From Ciborinia camelliae (Eukaryota; Ascomycota; Leotiomycetes; Helotiales; Sclerotiniaceae), in assembly GCA_025890175.1 (NCBI GenBank), contig JANPYM010000004.1:689134-753133 (forward strand): 64,000 nt of DNA. The letters are read 5' to 3'. The notes beneath the pieces were generated by a model. That model worked only from the letters and a program-made list of their open reading frames with translations, made no database searches and was not told the origin of the DNA. Numbering within the stretch: the stretch's first letter is position 1; each line of letters starts with the position of its first letter. Shown one piece after another: positions 48,300 through 58,472 of this stretch. Position numbers and translations under genes: made by a program.

Positions 48300-49588
48300 A
48301 GATGGGGGCTGGGATGCAGTCTACTGTTAAGTTTGGTCAATCTATTCCTCCGTTCCCTAAGCTCGCTGCGCTTACTTGGCTCACATTGCTCACACTCCCT
48401 GTCACGAATGCGAGAAATCCGTTGAATAGTGTTATAAACCAGCAGAATACTAGAGCGCAGAAGGAACCTTGGGGCCGAAGGGGGAAATGTATATGAGCTG
48501 GGTCTTGGGTGATGTTTTGGGCTTGGCGGGCTCTGATGAAGCAGATATGGCTCACTAGTATGCCGATCCAGGTTAAGATGCCGAAAATGGTTACTACTAA
48601 GATAGTGAGGGATTGGTAGACTAGCAAAGAAGACTGTTGAATGAGAATGAGAAGTTGAAATACTTTGGGAAAGTGATAAGATATGAATAACAGGATTGAA
48701 ATCGGAGAGAATGGGGATAAGAGCAGTTTTGCGGCGACGACGAAGGGGGGGCATCGGCTTTGACGCTGTGAGTGGAGGCGGTCGCGGCGGTTAACAAAAG
48801 GGGAAAATTGAAAAGGGGGTAATTGTAGGGGATATTGAGGCCCAGAAGGGTGATAAGGATGATGTTAAAAGGGAGGATGCGAAAGAAGGTCAAGCGGACT
48901 GCGCGAGGAATAGCTCCATGAGGGGTTTTGCGCTTCTCCTACGGTAACGTCGGCGTTGTGATAGTGTACTAATCTTTTGTAAGTAGATATCTATGTAGAA
49001 ACGGGGTGATGAGATTTGCTAAAATTGAAAAAAATAGTTCCAACCTAGTGCAAACCCCAAAGCAGGACCGACAAGTCGATTAGCAAAAACCAGTAAAGCC
49101 GGATGGTAGCGGAAATCTAGTAGCCATTTCTCCCATGGCAGTCATTACTACATAGCATAAGACTCCCACGATGGCATATCCGAATAACATGGATTACGGA
49201 CCAACTCGTGCCAAAGTAAGACCTCTGTTCCCATTAATCATCCGTTGACCGAGAAAGTTGGGTTCTATCGTCACATTCACGTGTTCACAAGCAAGCTCAT
49301 TCCAAGGGCCCCGCCTATTGCAATTATATCAAGTTGCTTCTTGTTTAAATGCCTATTCAGATTCGAGCGGAAATCTTCATTTTATGTCGGTCCAGTCAAC
49401 TTTTCTGCTTCATCTTCATGTACTTGGCATCCCATGACTTCATTTCCGATATCCATATATTGCGGCTGCGCATCAAGTTCGTTGGATATCTTCTCTCTAT
49501 TCTGGCCAATCTCGATGCCTTCGTATGCCTCCAGCTCCACGCTGCTACCATAATGTTGAGGGTCAACCTGCTTCATTATGCTTACCAA
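48300..49588 (-). pseudogene. Amino-acid permease pseudogene (APC/YAT family)
   Basis: Conserved permease blocks appear in the correct order on the minus strand but in different frames and with stops between: an N-terminal tail (from 49588); NKKQLDIIAIGGALG (TM1, about 49310); GQRMINGNRG; MLFGYAIVGV...AMGEMATRFPLPSGF (TM2-3, about 49200-49100); GWNYFF then a stop (about 49055); GEAQNP (about 48930); IPRAVRLTFFRILPFN...GLNIPYN (about 48890-48820); PFVVAA in another frame (about 48740); and VYQSL...GILTWIGILVSHICF...HFPLRPQGSF (about 48620-48450). The segment covering TM4-TM6 is missing between GWNYFF and GEAQNP. In life it was a plasma-membrane proton/amino-acid symporter; this copy cannot make one. 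Confidence 0.8.
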
Positions 49589-50221
49589 TAAAACAAATTG
49601 CTAAGTCATGAATATTGATAATCAACTCCATCACTGCCAAACAAAAAACCAGAGGAAAAAAAATCAGAAAGGCCCCGTGGTGTATTTTTATAAAGATGGA
49701 AGAGGTAGGTACTCCACACATACTAACTATACAGTACACTCCTCGAATATACTATACATTTAGAAACTTTCGATGTGATCTCAAAATTCGGCAATGCCAG
49801 CCTCTGTCACTTTCCAGACGAAACATATTTTCCCTTTCATCCAAGGAAGGTGTTTGACAGCTTATCAAAGCCAATAATTGGATTAAGGTATAAATGAGAC
49901 TGTCTATTCTGGGTGATGCCCTTTCCAAGCTACCCCACAATGGTGAAGTGTTGTATCCTGAGGAACCGAAGGATTCATTTTCATCTCATCTCATAATACT
50001 CATATAAAACATATTGTTTGATCAACTGTTGTGAATTTTTGTATATTGCGGTGATCAGAGTTGAGAATTGCTGGTGTTTAGAATGAAGGTTGAGAATAGG
50101 ATTAAAATGCAGTGAAAAAGAGGTGGTGCAAACATGGAACTGGAGATGCACACACTGCTTATTTTTCTCAAACCAATGCAGGACACACCAACTTCACCCA
50201 CTTTCATTGAGGGTGGTAATA

Positions 50222-50734
50222 CACCCGATTTCATAACGTATTTTCAAAACATGATTTTTGACCTTATAAACTTTTTTGCCGAAATCATTAATTTATGAAA
50301 TGCTATTTATTTTTAATTCAATTACAAACCAATCAAATAATTTTAAAATTATTGTATTTATTATAATAATTGAAAATAACATTTATTTGAAGAGTTTATT
50401 AAATTTGAAATTATATTAAAAAAGTTAAAAATGAGTGATTCAAAATATAATATTTTGAGATTTACAAAACTAAAAATAATATATTTTCAAATGGATATAT
50501 ATGATTTTCAAAATTATATTTCGAAAATTTTAATTCAATTAATAACGATTTAAATAATTTTAAAATTTTATTATTAATAAAACAATTGATTTTTTATCAA
50601 ATAATACTATTTTTAATTAAATTAAAACTTTTTTAATAAAGTTGTAATAAATTGAAATTTAAAATTTTAACGAAAAACAAAAAGTTGATAAGGTCAAAAA
50701 ATCATGTTTTGAAAACATGTTATGAAATCCGGTG
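50222..50734. mobile_element. 513-bp AT-rich MITE with ~60-bp inverted repeats and TA duplication
   Basis: The left end (CACCCGATTTCATAACGTAT) and the right end on the opposite strand (CACCGGATTTCATAACATGT) match closely for about 60 bp, including CAAAACATGATTTTTGACC. TA flanks both ends (50220-50221, 50735-50736). The interior is almost pure A/T with no coding capacity, far above the flanks, consistent with RIP-like decay. Confidence 0.85.
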
Positions 50735-50966
50735 TAGTTTAAATGACCAGAAGGTAGGTAAGCCTTAAAATTTCCTTGCTTGCACCAAATTCCAAAATTT
50801 GAAGACTTGAAATTAATGCTCCAAAATATATATAAATTGACATACTCCCTGTCATACGCGTCACATAGGATCATAAAGGTGAAATCGTAGATATGCAATC
50901 TGATAAAAGAACTATGCTGAAGAGGAAAGGATCCTCTTGGAAAGAACACTATCTAATATAGACGTT

Positions 50967-51006
50967 GATCATGTGACCATGGTGATCACGTGATCAATCA
51001 CGTGAC
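50967..51006. promoter_or_regulatory. Clustered CACGTG E-box palindromes
   Basis: A perfect 14-bp palindrome TGATCACGTGATCA (50983-50996) is followed two bases later by TCACGTGAC (50998-51006) and preceded by ATCATGTGACC. TCACGTGA is the classic site of fungal bHLH factors (Cbf1/Pho4/SREBP type). The nearest downstream candidate gene starts at 51582. Function is inferred from the motif only. Confidence 0.4.
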
Positions 51007-51238
51007 TGTCATACTAGGCAGGGGCCTTGGCGTGACACTCCCTGCATATACACACCCCTTCATTATCTGCTACCAAAATTTCGAATATCAAGATTCTTTA
51101 TTAAATTTGGAAAAATAATTCGAAGAAATGTTCGTCTTTTTCTTCTTGAAGTTCTCTTGGTAGTTCTGTGTGTTGTTTGAACAATGCTTACTAGGTAGTA
51201 TTAGCTTTCACTTCCCTTGTTGAACACTTAAGTTATAT

Positions 51239-51289
51239 TGTTATTATTGTGTATCGAGCTAGTGTATGTAAAACTATTTTATATCAACA
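51239..51289. mobile_element. 51-bp miniature element, copy 2, with near-perfect 8-bp duplication
   Basis: Same core as 44257-44313, with a 6-bp internal deletion after the initial TGTT and two transitions (GAAC to AAAC, ACTACT to ACTATT). The flanks are AGTTATAT (51231-51238) and AGTTATAG (51290-51297), 7 of 8 identical and unrelated to the flanks of copy 1. Confidence 0.7.
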
Positions 51290-51581
51290 AGTTATAGCCC
51301 AATCCTAGCAGCGAGATAAAGGGGCACACTGTCTTGAAAGTTCTTGAAAGTTCTTGTATATTCATGGCAATGTCTTATACATGTTCAGGGCCAGAACAAT
51401 TCCAGAACAATTCCAGAAAAACCCTCAAACATGCAAACCTTGAATATAAAAGAAAACTCTATTTTCATCCTAATCTTCATTTCTCATTATACCTTCACTG
51501 AATCTCAATCTCAACATAACAAGACTGATATTCACAGACAAACACCAACATTCCAACATTACACATAAACAAGTAGTTACA

Positions 51582-51695
51582 ATGCCAAATCTAATATTGG
51601 CAATGGTGGTGGTGGTGTTGGCTAGTTTCCTCTCCGCCACAATGATCCTCGTCCTCTCCTATATCTTAAGGAAAGAATCACAACAGCCAACCTAG
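51582..51695 (+). CDS. Candidate 37-aa single-pass membrane peptide
   Basis: A short ORF with one strongly hydrophobic segment (roughly residues 3-27: LILAMVVVVLASFLSATMIL...) followed by a polar, basic tail (RKESQQPT). The ATG sits in a typical fungal context after a long CA/CT-rich leader (51460-51580) and downstream of the E-box cluster and a TATATA-like stretch (51045-51050). The topology suggests a tail- or signal-anchored peptide. No family recognised. A chance hydrophobic ORF remains possible at this length. Confidence 0.35.
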   Translation: MPNLILAMVVVVLASFLSATMILVLSYILRKESQQPT

Positions 51696-53008
51696 TTATC
51701 AAGGCAAGACAAAAGACTGAGTTGAGTTGAGGCGATTGTTGAAAAAAACAAAACCTTTAGGGTATTCAAAAATATGATGCCAAGGCGTGTGCTCCTGTTT
51801 GTCTTTGTCATAACAAATACTATTGGACTTACAGTTGAAGAGCTCCCTAGAAACTATCTTCATTTGGGTAAACTTGTATGATATACATCAAGCCCTTCAT
51901 GAAAAAGAAAACATTCTTCCTGGGAACAGAAAATAAAAATAAATGAACCAAATTAATAAAACTCCAAACAAATGCCTCCTTGCTAAGTGACCACCCTACG
52001 TAGCATCTGTGACATTCTTAAAATTATACTTTGATGAGTACTCCCATGATATTAGGCATCACTAACGGCCAACTGTCTCAAATATGTAAAGATTGATGTT
52101 GGTATCAACCTGGTGATGGTTCAAAGTGTAAAGTACTTTATGCTATGTATGTGTAATAATGATTCTTGATTCTTATAATAAATACTTATGCGAAGGTGAA
52201 TCACCACCCATACAAATATCCAATCGCAAGTACAACATGGTTTTCAACAACCTTTGGTGCCAAGCGTATGGCCCCTATGTACGATCACATAATTGTACCG
52301 ATAATCGATTAATTAGACATTTATGATTGCACAAAGGATATATAAGAGATCATATAAAAATAACTCTTAGCATTTTCTTAGCAGTAACCCGCCAAGTACG
52401 TTTCATAATCGTCCTAAAAGTCTTCAGCAAGACTTAAGATTCTCAGATTGCTGTTGTATAGCAAGCAGCACAGCATACTTACTTGTCCTGTGTCAAGTTT
52501 ATATCAACAGTCCTTGATATCCTTCATACAAACTTCCAGTTAATGGGGGGTATTTTGGTATGAAAATTGGAAACATTTCTCAATTGGGTCGTATTATAAG
52601 CGAGCCTCCCTTAAAAACATTCACATTCATAAAAGGTTACTATGGGTAGACATTCGAACATTCAGACCAAGCCAAGTATGTTGTTCTTTCCATGCCAAGC
52701 ACCCAATTTCTTTGTCTTTGATTAAACATTATCTGAATAACAAAGGAAATAGAGAAATGTAACGAACAAGTCATTGTTCCCTCTAGGGAGCACAATGCCC
52801 AGAAATGCAAAGAACAGTCCAAAATGATCGTACAATATGAGAACAACTATACCAAGATGTCTATAAATGCAGTTTTATTATTCCCAATAATATATCTCCT
52901 CCATCATTCGAGATTAACCCCATCACTAAAACATCAAATCTTCCAGCAACAACGCTAACCAAACCCCAACACCATTTTAAGCTTAGTCACCCCACAGAAA
53001 ACTTCAAG
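51696..53008. other. Intergenic
   Basis: AT-rich, no supported ORF (52640-52846 minus looks random). The last ~80 bases before 53009 are CA-rich leader-like. Confidence 0.55.
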
Positions 53009-53392
53009 ATGTGCACTGCCAAACGCATCATCTCCACTCAGTGTGGCCACGCCATATGGGGTAAAGTAGTCAGAGTCTGTGAGCAACAAATCGCCTTTCA
53101 AACATCTCCAACCACATCCATTGAGTGTGACACATTGTTTTCTCACCCAATTCATTCTCTCAAGATCGATCGGTTGTGCAAGGAATGTGAGAATAAGAGA
53201 GGTTTGCTGACTAGAACCACAGAAAAGTGCAAGCAGGCTTTGAAAGATATCAGAGAAAGTGTTGAGAGAATGGAGGAGAAGATACAAGCCAAAAAAAAAG
53301 TGCAAGCCGAAAAAGAAGTGATTGAGACTGCAAAGAAAGCATCAGTTGATACTGATGATAACGATTTGGAGGCTTTGGAATCGTGGGATTAA
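53009..53392 (+). CDS. Small Cys/His-rich protein with C-terminal coiled coil
   Basis: Single exon, 127 aa. The N-terminal half has cysteines and a histidine spaced like a zinc-binding fold (C2, C12-G-H14, C24, C40, C57-x2-C60), and the C-terminal half is a Lys/Glu-rich coiled coil (about 70-110) ending in an acidic tail (DTDDNDLEALESWD). I do not recognise a named family; small proteins of this build occur as lineage-specific families in filamentous ascomycetes. The ATG is preceded by an A/C-rich leader (AACTTCAAG), and the frame is clearly coding-like. The stop lies directly before a tandem repeat array. Confidence 0.7.
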   Translation: MCTAKRIISTQCGHAIWGKVVRVCEQQIAFQTSPTTSIECDTLFSHPIHSLKIDRLCKECENKRGLLTRTTEKCKQALKDIRESVERMEEKIQAKKKVQAEKEVIETAKKASVDTDDNDLEALESWD

Positions 53393-53415
53393 GTCAGATC
53401 TCCGGTAGATCTGTA

Positions 53416-53946
53416 GATCTTGTAGGATAGAATAGAGGAGGATGGGTAAACCACCGCAAGTCCCCCAATGTCCTTGCTGAGCAATAAAAAATATATTGAA
53501 GCCCAAAAATAAGAAAGTTCAAGAAATCTTATAGAATAGAATAGAAGGATGGGTAAACCATTGCAAATCCCCCAAATATTCTTATTAAGCAATAAAAAAT
53601 ACATTGAAGCCCAATTCAAGAAATCTTGTAGAATAGAATAAAAGAATAAATAAATCACTACAAATCCCCTAAATATTCTTATTAAGCAATAAAAAATACA
53701 TTAAAGCCCAAAAATAAAAAAATTCAAGAAATCTTATAGAATAGAATAGAAGAATAAATAAACTACTGCAAGTCCTTCAAATGTTTTTGTTAAGCAATAA
53801 AAAATATATTAAAGCCTAAAAATAAGAAAGTTTAAGAAATCTTGTAGAATAGAATAAAAGAATAAGTAAATCATTGCAAATCCCCCAAATATTTTTATTA
53901 AGCAATAAAAAATATATTGAAACCCAAAAATAAGAAAGTTCAAGAA
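53416..53946. repeat. Tandem array, five ~108-bp units
   Basis: Units begin at about 53417, 53526, 53623, 53731 and 53839, each opening ATCTT(G/A)TAG(G/A)ATAGAAT and containing AAGCAATAAAAAATA and GAAGCCCAA. Unit 2 is about 97 bp because of a ~12-bp deletion. Most differences are C/T and G/A transitions. It starts about 25 bases after the stop of the Cys-rich gene. Confidence 0.9.
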
Positions 53947-54507
53947 AAAAACCATATAGTGTACTACACTATACAGTGCTAAAAAAATGAATATAAGAGT
54001 GAAATAAAACTATATAGTGTCAAAAATGAATATGAGAGTGAAATAAAATGCAACACTACAAAACGTAATTTAGCAAGCACAACGAGCATATAAGAAGCAT
54101 ATGAAATATATATGAATATAGCCCTCTCCGACTTACTGTCTTGCACTGATTAGAAACGTATTATGAAGTTAAATTGGGGGGTCTACCTGGGGTCTACCTA
54201 GGTAACTTCACATGAGTGTAGGACCACAATGGGGGGTCATGTTGTAGGGTGGACCACGCTTGAGGACATTGCTCTGTATATTTTCTTTTGGGGACTGCAT
54301 ACGCGGACCTAGAGTCTCTGTGGTGTATAATACATTCAATCTTATCACAATGGTATAGTAAGACAGGCTGGTTTGTTGACCACAACAGCTCGCCAAGCAT
54401 ATCCAGTGTCCGTATCCCGACTCTGATAACTATCCCATTCTGGTATTTATTGAGGCAATCCCATGTGACCGGAAAGCGTACTTGATCTTGATGCCGGAAG
54501 ATCGAAT
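53947..54507. other. Intergenic
   Basis: A short duplicated segment (around 53950-54040: ATATAGTGT...ATGAATAT..GAGTGAAATAAAA twice) follows the tandem array. The small ORFs 54194-54485 are in mutual shadow. Nothing else is seen. Confidence 0.5.
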
Positions 54508-55149
54508 TTAACCCTCAATTTCCTCCACAGTTTTGACCTTTAGCTCGGCAATCCTCAAAATTGTGTACTTGTGCTTGCTCTTCACAGTCTTCACTTTTCT
54601 ATTCCTCCTTTTCGTCTTCTCCTTGATCCTCATTGGTTCCGCCTCGGTACCCATGACTCTCGCTCTGCACTCAAATATCCTCTCATCCAGGTAGGGGGTT
54701 CCTTTCAAGGTGTAATCTCTCGATCCAATGACTGAAGCGGTATTGAGGCGTAAAATATCGCCGGGTACTACTCCAGGCATGCGAAATGGAAGTCGTACTG
54801 TGTCTCCTACAGTCACAAGGTATGGCCGACTGTAGATGTGTGTAGTTATGAAGTGTGATGGTTGGGCAGTGAGAAAGGGAAGCATTTCCTTGACTGAGGG
54901 AGATAACGAGGGTGACGCGACGGTGGGAGATGATGGTGCAACCGGTGCTGAAGATGCGATTGGGAATTTCTCTGGCTCTAATGCTGCTGAGGATAAAGGG
55001 CTAGCATTGCTACTATCGACGGGTGGTTCGACATGTTGTGTTGTAGAGTTGAAGAACCGTGCTCGGCTTGGTAAGAGGAAGGTGGGTGGAAGCGTTGCAC
55101 TCGGTATTCGTATTTCCAGCAAGGACTTTCTAATCGTTCTGCTAAACAT
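54508..55149 (-). CDS. MRPL49: Mitochondrial large-subunit ribosomal protein bL21m
   Basis: A single-exon gene of 213 aa. The first ~40 residues (Arg, Ser, Leu, few acids: MFSRTIRKSLLEIR...) form a mitochondrial presequence, followed by a Ser/Pro/Ala linker to about residue 85. The bL21-like domain follows: HFITTHIYSRPYLVTVGDTVRLPF, MPGVVPGDILRLN, GSRDYTLKGTPYLDERIFECRARVMGTEAEPMRIKEKTKRRNR, then the C-terminal KSKHKYTILRI, where K-x-K-H-KYT.LRI is the diagnostic bL21 ending. It is part of the mitoribosome large subunit near 23S-like domain I. It is transcribed divergently from NSA2 with about 200 bases between the two starts. Confidence 0.93.
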   Translation of the reverse strand: MFSRTIRKSLLEIRIPSATLPPTFLLPSRARFFNSTTQHVEPPVDSSNASPLSSAALEPEKFPIASSAPVAPSSPTVASPSLSPSVKEMLPFLTAQPSHFITTHIYSRPYLVTVGDTVRLPFRMPGVVPGDILRLNTASVIGSRDYTLKGTPYLDERIFECRARVMGTEAEPMRIKEKTKRRNRKVKTVKSKHKYTILRIAELKVKTVEEIEG

Positions 55150-55349
55150 CTTGAAGTCGAGAATGTCGTAGAATTGATCAAGTGTTGATATTGAATTCTA
55201 CAATGGATCTTGATGAAGCTTAAATTATGATGACTAAGCGAGACTTATTTCTCTGCGCTAACAAATTTCTTATCGATATCATCATTTGTTGACCAAATAA
55301 TTTTTTTGATGCACTAACATTCCACAACCACTCATCATAATAATTCATC
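55150..55349. promoter_or_regulatory. Bidirectional promoter, bL21m / NSA2
   Basis: 200 bases between divergent ATGs. AT-rich with an AATAATTTTTTTGATG stretch (about 55297-55312) that loosely resembles the yeast RRPE motif found upstream of ribosome-biogenesis genes. Promoter function is inferred from position. Confidence 0.5.
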
Positions 55350-56367
55350 ATGGTATGTCTGAACCTATTCGTTAGCTCCTATATTTACTAATTGACTACT
55401 TATATAGCCTCAAAATGAATATATGGAGAGATGGCGAAAGCTACATGGTCGCCGCCTCGACCATGAAGAGAGAACGCGAAAGAAGGCAGCAAGAGAAGGT
55501 CACAAAGCATCGGATGATGCCCAGAAATTGACTGGTCTACGAGCGAAATTGTATCAACAGAAGAGACGCCATGAGAAGATCCAGATGAAGAAGCAGATCA
55601 AGGCTCACGAAGAACGAAATGTGAAGTCCTCTGCGCCGAGTGAACCTTCAAGCACACCCTTGCCTCAATATTTGCTGGATCGATCCAATCCTACCAATGC
55701 TAAGGCATTATCGAGCGCCATCAAGAACAAGAGAGCGGAGAAGGCGGCCAAATTTAGTGTGCCGTTACCAAAAGTCAGAGGCATTGCAGAGGAGGAGATG
55801 TTCAAGGTGGTAAAGACGGGCAAGAAGACCGCAAAGAAGAGCTGGAAGCGTATGATTACGAAGGTATGGCCGCCCTGATCTATAGATTGACAGAACGTCG
55901 ACGTATGCTGTGGAAAGATGCTAACGTGGACACTTTTTAGCCAACTTTCGTCGGTCCCGACTTCACAAGAAGACCTGTCAAATATGAGCGCTTCATTAGA
56001 CCTATGGGTTTACGTTATAAGAAGGTATGTTCTTCTCAAGCATTCTATCATGCATGGAGATTCTAACAATTCCCAGTCCAACGTTACTCACCCAGAGCTC
56101 GGTGTAACTGTGCAATTACCTATTATCAGTGTCAAGAAGAACCCACAAAATCCAATGTACACGCAATTGGGTGTTCTCACCCGCGGAACTATCATTGAGG
56201 TCAATGTATCTGATTTGGGTTTGGTCACAGCTGGAGGAAAGGTCGTTTGGGGTAGATGGGCACAGATTACCAACAATCCCGAAAATGATGGATGCGTCAA
56301 TGCGTAAGTTCATGCCCATTCCATACAGCTTCTGGATATTAACCCTTATAGTGTTCTTCTCGTTTAA
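55350..56367 (+). CDS. NSA2: Ribosome biogenesis protein NSA2 (eS8-like, pre-60S factor)
   Basis: Five exons (55350-55352, 55408-55863, 55941-56024, 56077-56303, 56352-56367) give exactly 261 aa, the length of yeast Nsa2. Exon 1 is only the ATG codon. Family hallmarks: [42 protein letters not shown] [17 protein letters not shown], then [25 protein letters not shown], the eS8-like beta domain ending [23 protein letters not shown]. It acts in the nucleolus and nucleus on late pre-60S particles and is needed for 27SB pre-rRNA processing. The last exon adds just 16 nt, encoding part of Ala plus VLLV and the stop, and the conserved ending confirms it. Confidence 0.97.
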
Positions 56368-56871
56368 AAACTTCCCTCTGATATCAAATCTACATTTACG
56401 CATGGTGTTCAGGCGTTGGTAAAACGGAAGATAAAGAAAAGGCTAGTGGAAATTGCCTCGGGATTCATATGAAGGAGGGTTATACGCTTTTTGGCCAGCT
56501 TGAGAAAGTAAGAGAAGTTAACATTATAATAAAAATTTGTATTTGAATGATCTTGGTCTCAACATCAGCTCAGTTTAGCTTAGTTCATCGACGAATAATA
56601 CGATGGCTTATGTGATTGTTGATAGGAGTGCTGAACGTTGAACGCGTAATATTTTAGGCAGGCATGACATTCCCTTTTTATTATAGGTTTCCGTCTACCA
56701 CTTTCTTGATTCTTTCAATCATATATTTTGTTCAACAAATGATCTTACATGACAACTAATCTAAAAGATTTTGCACCCAACCTTAGTTTATCGAGTTTTT
56801 ACTGTATAATATAATCTTCTCACAGCAGACATTTTAGTCTTTCGCACAGTGTTCGTTGCACCATATGCATC
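56368..56871. other. Intergenic
   Basis: NSA2 3' flank and upstream region of the hydrolase. No feature recognised. Confidence 0.5.
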
Positions 56872-58266
56872 ATGCCATTAACACCATCACAAATCGAAGC
56901 AAGGGAGCTTCTAGCGCCTATCAAATTCCACCAAATTTTCAAAGTTCCAGCAACGGCAAAACACGCAGAACTCAAGGTATCTTATGCCATCGCAGGACCA
57001 TCGGATGAGAATGCGCCGACTATTCTTTTTGTCTCGGGCATGTTGGCTGTAAGATGGCTGGCATTTTTCTTTAATCATGTGGCAATGGAGGAAGGCGTGA
57101 GAATACTTCTTATTGACAGGTGGGTGGCACTGTCCCTCGGTATTTGTATAATCATATGAAACTTGCTGCGCTTTCCATTTCATTGTCCTATGTCAAATTG
57201 TTAAACTCATCCAAATCGATGTACTTTGGGCAACTATCTGGCTACTAGACTAGTCAAACACTTTCATCCCAATTCTGATGTTTGGAGTATCAATGAATCC
57301 AGTGGCCAGTAGATGATAAGCTACAGTCAATTCACGATATCAATTAGAGCATACTTGTCGCTACCTGCATATTAAGCTACAATATCGTCTGACTAACTTA
57401 CCCCTAGACCTGGGTTTGGAGGTTCTACTCAAGTTCCACTTCGAGACCGTATATCCATTTATCTCGAGACTATTCCTCTTCTTCTCAAGCATTTGAACAT
57501 TAAACACGTTTCAATTGCAAGCCATAGTGCTGGGACTATATATGCTCTCAATATTATCACCCGCCTTCCCCATATCGTTTGTCCGAGTCGCCCCAGGATC
57601 ACTCTGCTTTCTCCTTGGGTTCATCAAGACCTGTCATCGGTCACGTTCCTTCAGATTGCGTCGATTCTTCCCGACAATGTGCTCAATTATTGGAGCTCGA
57701 TCACCAATTTCATTGTAAACAATGCAACGCCTACGATAGCCAGTTCAGGAGTGGCGTTCGCTGCTTTCAAATCTTCCTTTGCCTCAGAAATCGGCACAGC
57801 AACGCAGAGAGAAGCGGCGCAGCAGAAGTGTCAAGAGAGATACGGTGTGTCAATAGAGACGAAAAAGGAGATGGATAGTCTTCTTTTCAAGTGGGCCTTT
57901 CTAGAAGATACGACGGGCTTAAATGATGAGGCAAGATTGTGTTTGAAGAAAACAGATGACTGTAGTTGGGATGCTTGTGAGGATTACGAAGAGATGGTTA
58001 AAAACCTAGTTGAGATGTGGACTCAAAGGGTTGAAAGGAACCAAAGTGCTATGCTAGAAGTGAAGATTTATCTTCCTGAACAGGACATACTGATTGGTGA
58101 GAAGGGAAAAGAGTACTTCAGAAAGTGTTGGGCCAGCGAGAGTTGGATCGCGGGGATCAAGGTGAACTGTGAGCAATTGGAGGGTACAGATCATGACACT
58201 GTTCTGGACCCATTCAGCAGCTTACAAGAGATTGCAAGAACAGCGAAGAAGACAATTGGGCTGTGA
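56872..58266 (+). CDS. Alpha/beta hydrolase-fold protein
   Basis: Two exons (56872-57119, 57408-58266) give about 368 aa. The 288-nt intron is long for this genome. Fold hallmarks: a strand-turn TILFVSGMLAVRW (HG-like motif replaced by SG), DRPGFGGS spanning the intron, and the nucleophile elbow ASHSAGT with Ser123; the canonical first Gly is Ser. A late GTDHDTVL at about 337-344 supplies the probable catalytic His, with DILIG upstream as a candidate acid. Substrate unknown: esterase, lipase-like or epoxide-hydrolase-like activity are all open. The extra helical cap (about 185-290) contains KCQERYGV and a WDACEDYEEM segment. No presequence is evident. Confidence 0.85.
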
Positions 58267-58472
58267 GACCCATTCTGAACCCTACAATTGCACTCTCACC
58301 CCAGCATTGATTGGGAAGATATGAAGTATGGGCAACATGTGATTTCATATGCACATATTAATAGACTTCAAGATAGATTCCTGCATGGGTTCATCGACTA
58401 TGGCAAAGGTGTATTTTAATGAGAACAGAATAGAGTAAAGAAACGTTTATTGGCCTATGACCTTTCTCTAAT

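Larger units (their letters stand above)
49589..51230. other. Gene-free region around a MITE
   Basis: No supported ORF. It contains the 513-bp element (50222-50734) and an E-box cluster (50967-51006), annotated separately. Confidence 0.5.

Noticed and set aside
51344..51568. 74-codon ORF ahead of the 37-aa candidate
   Set aside because: Composition matches a CA-rich leader; it ends just before the better start context at 51582.
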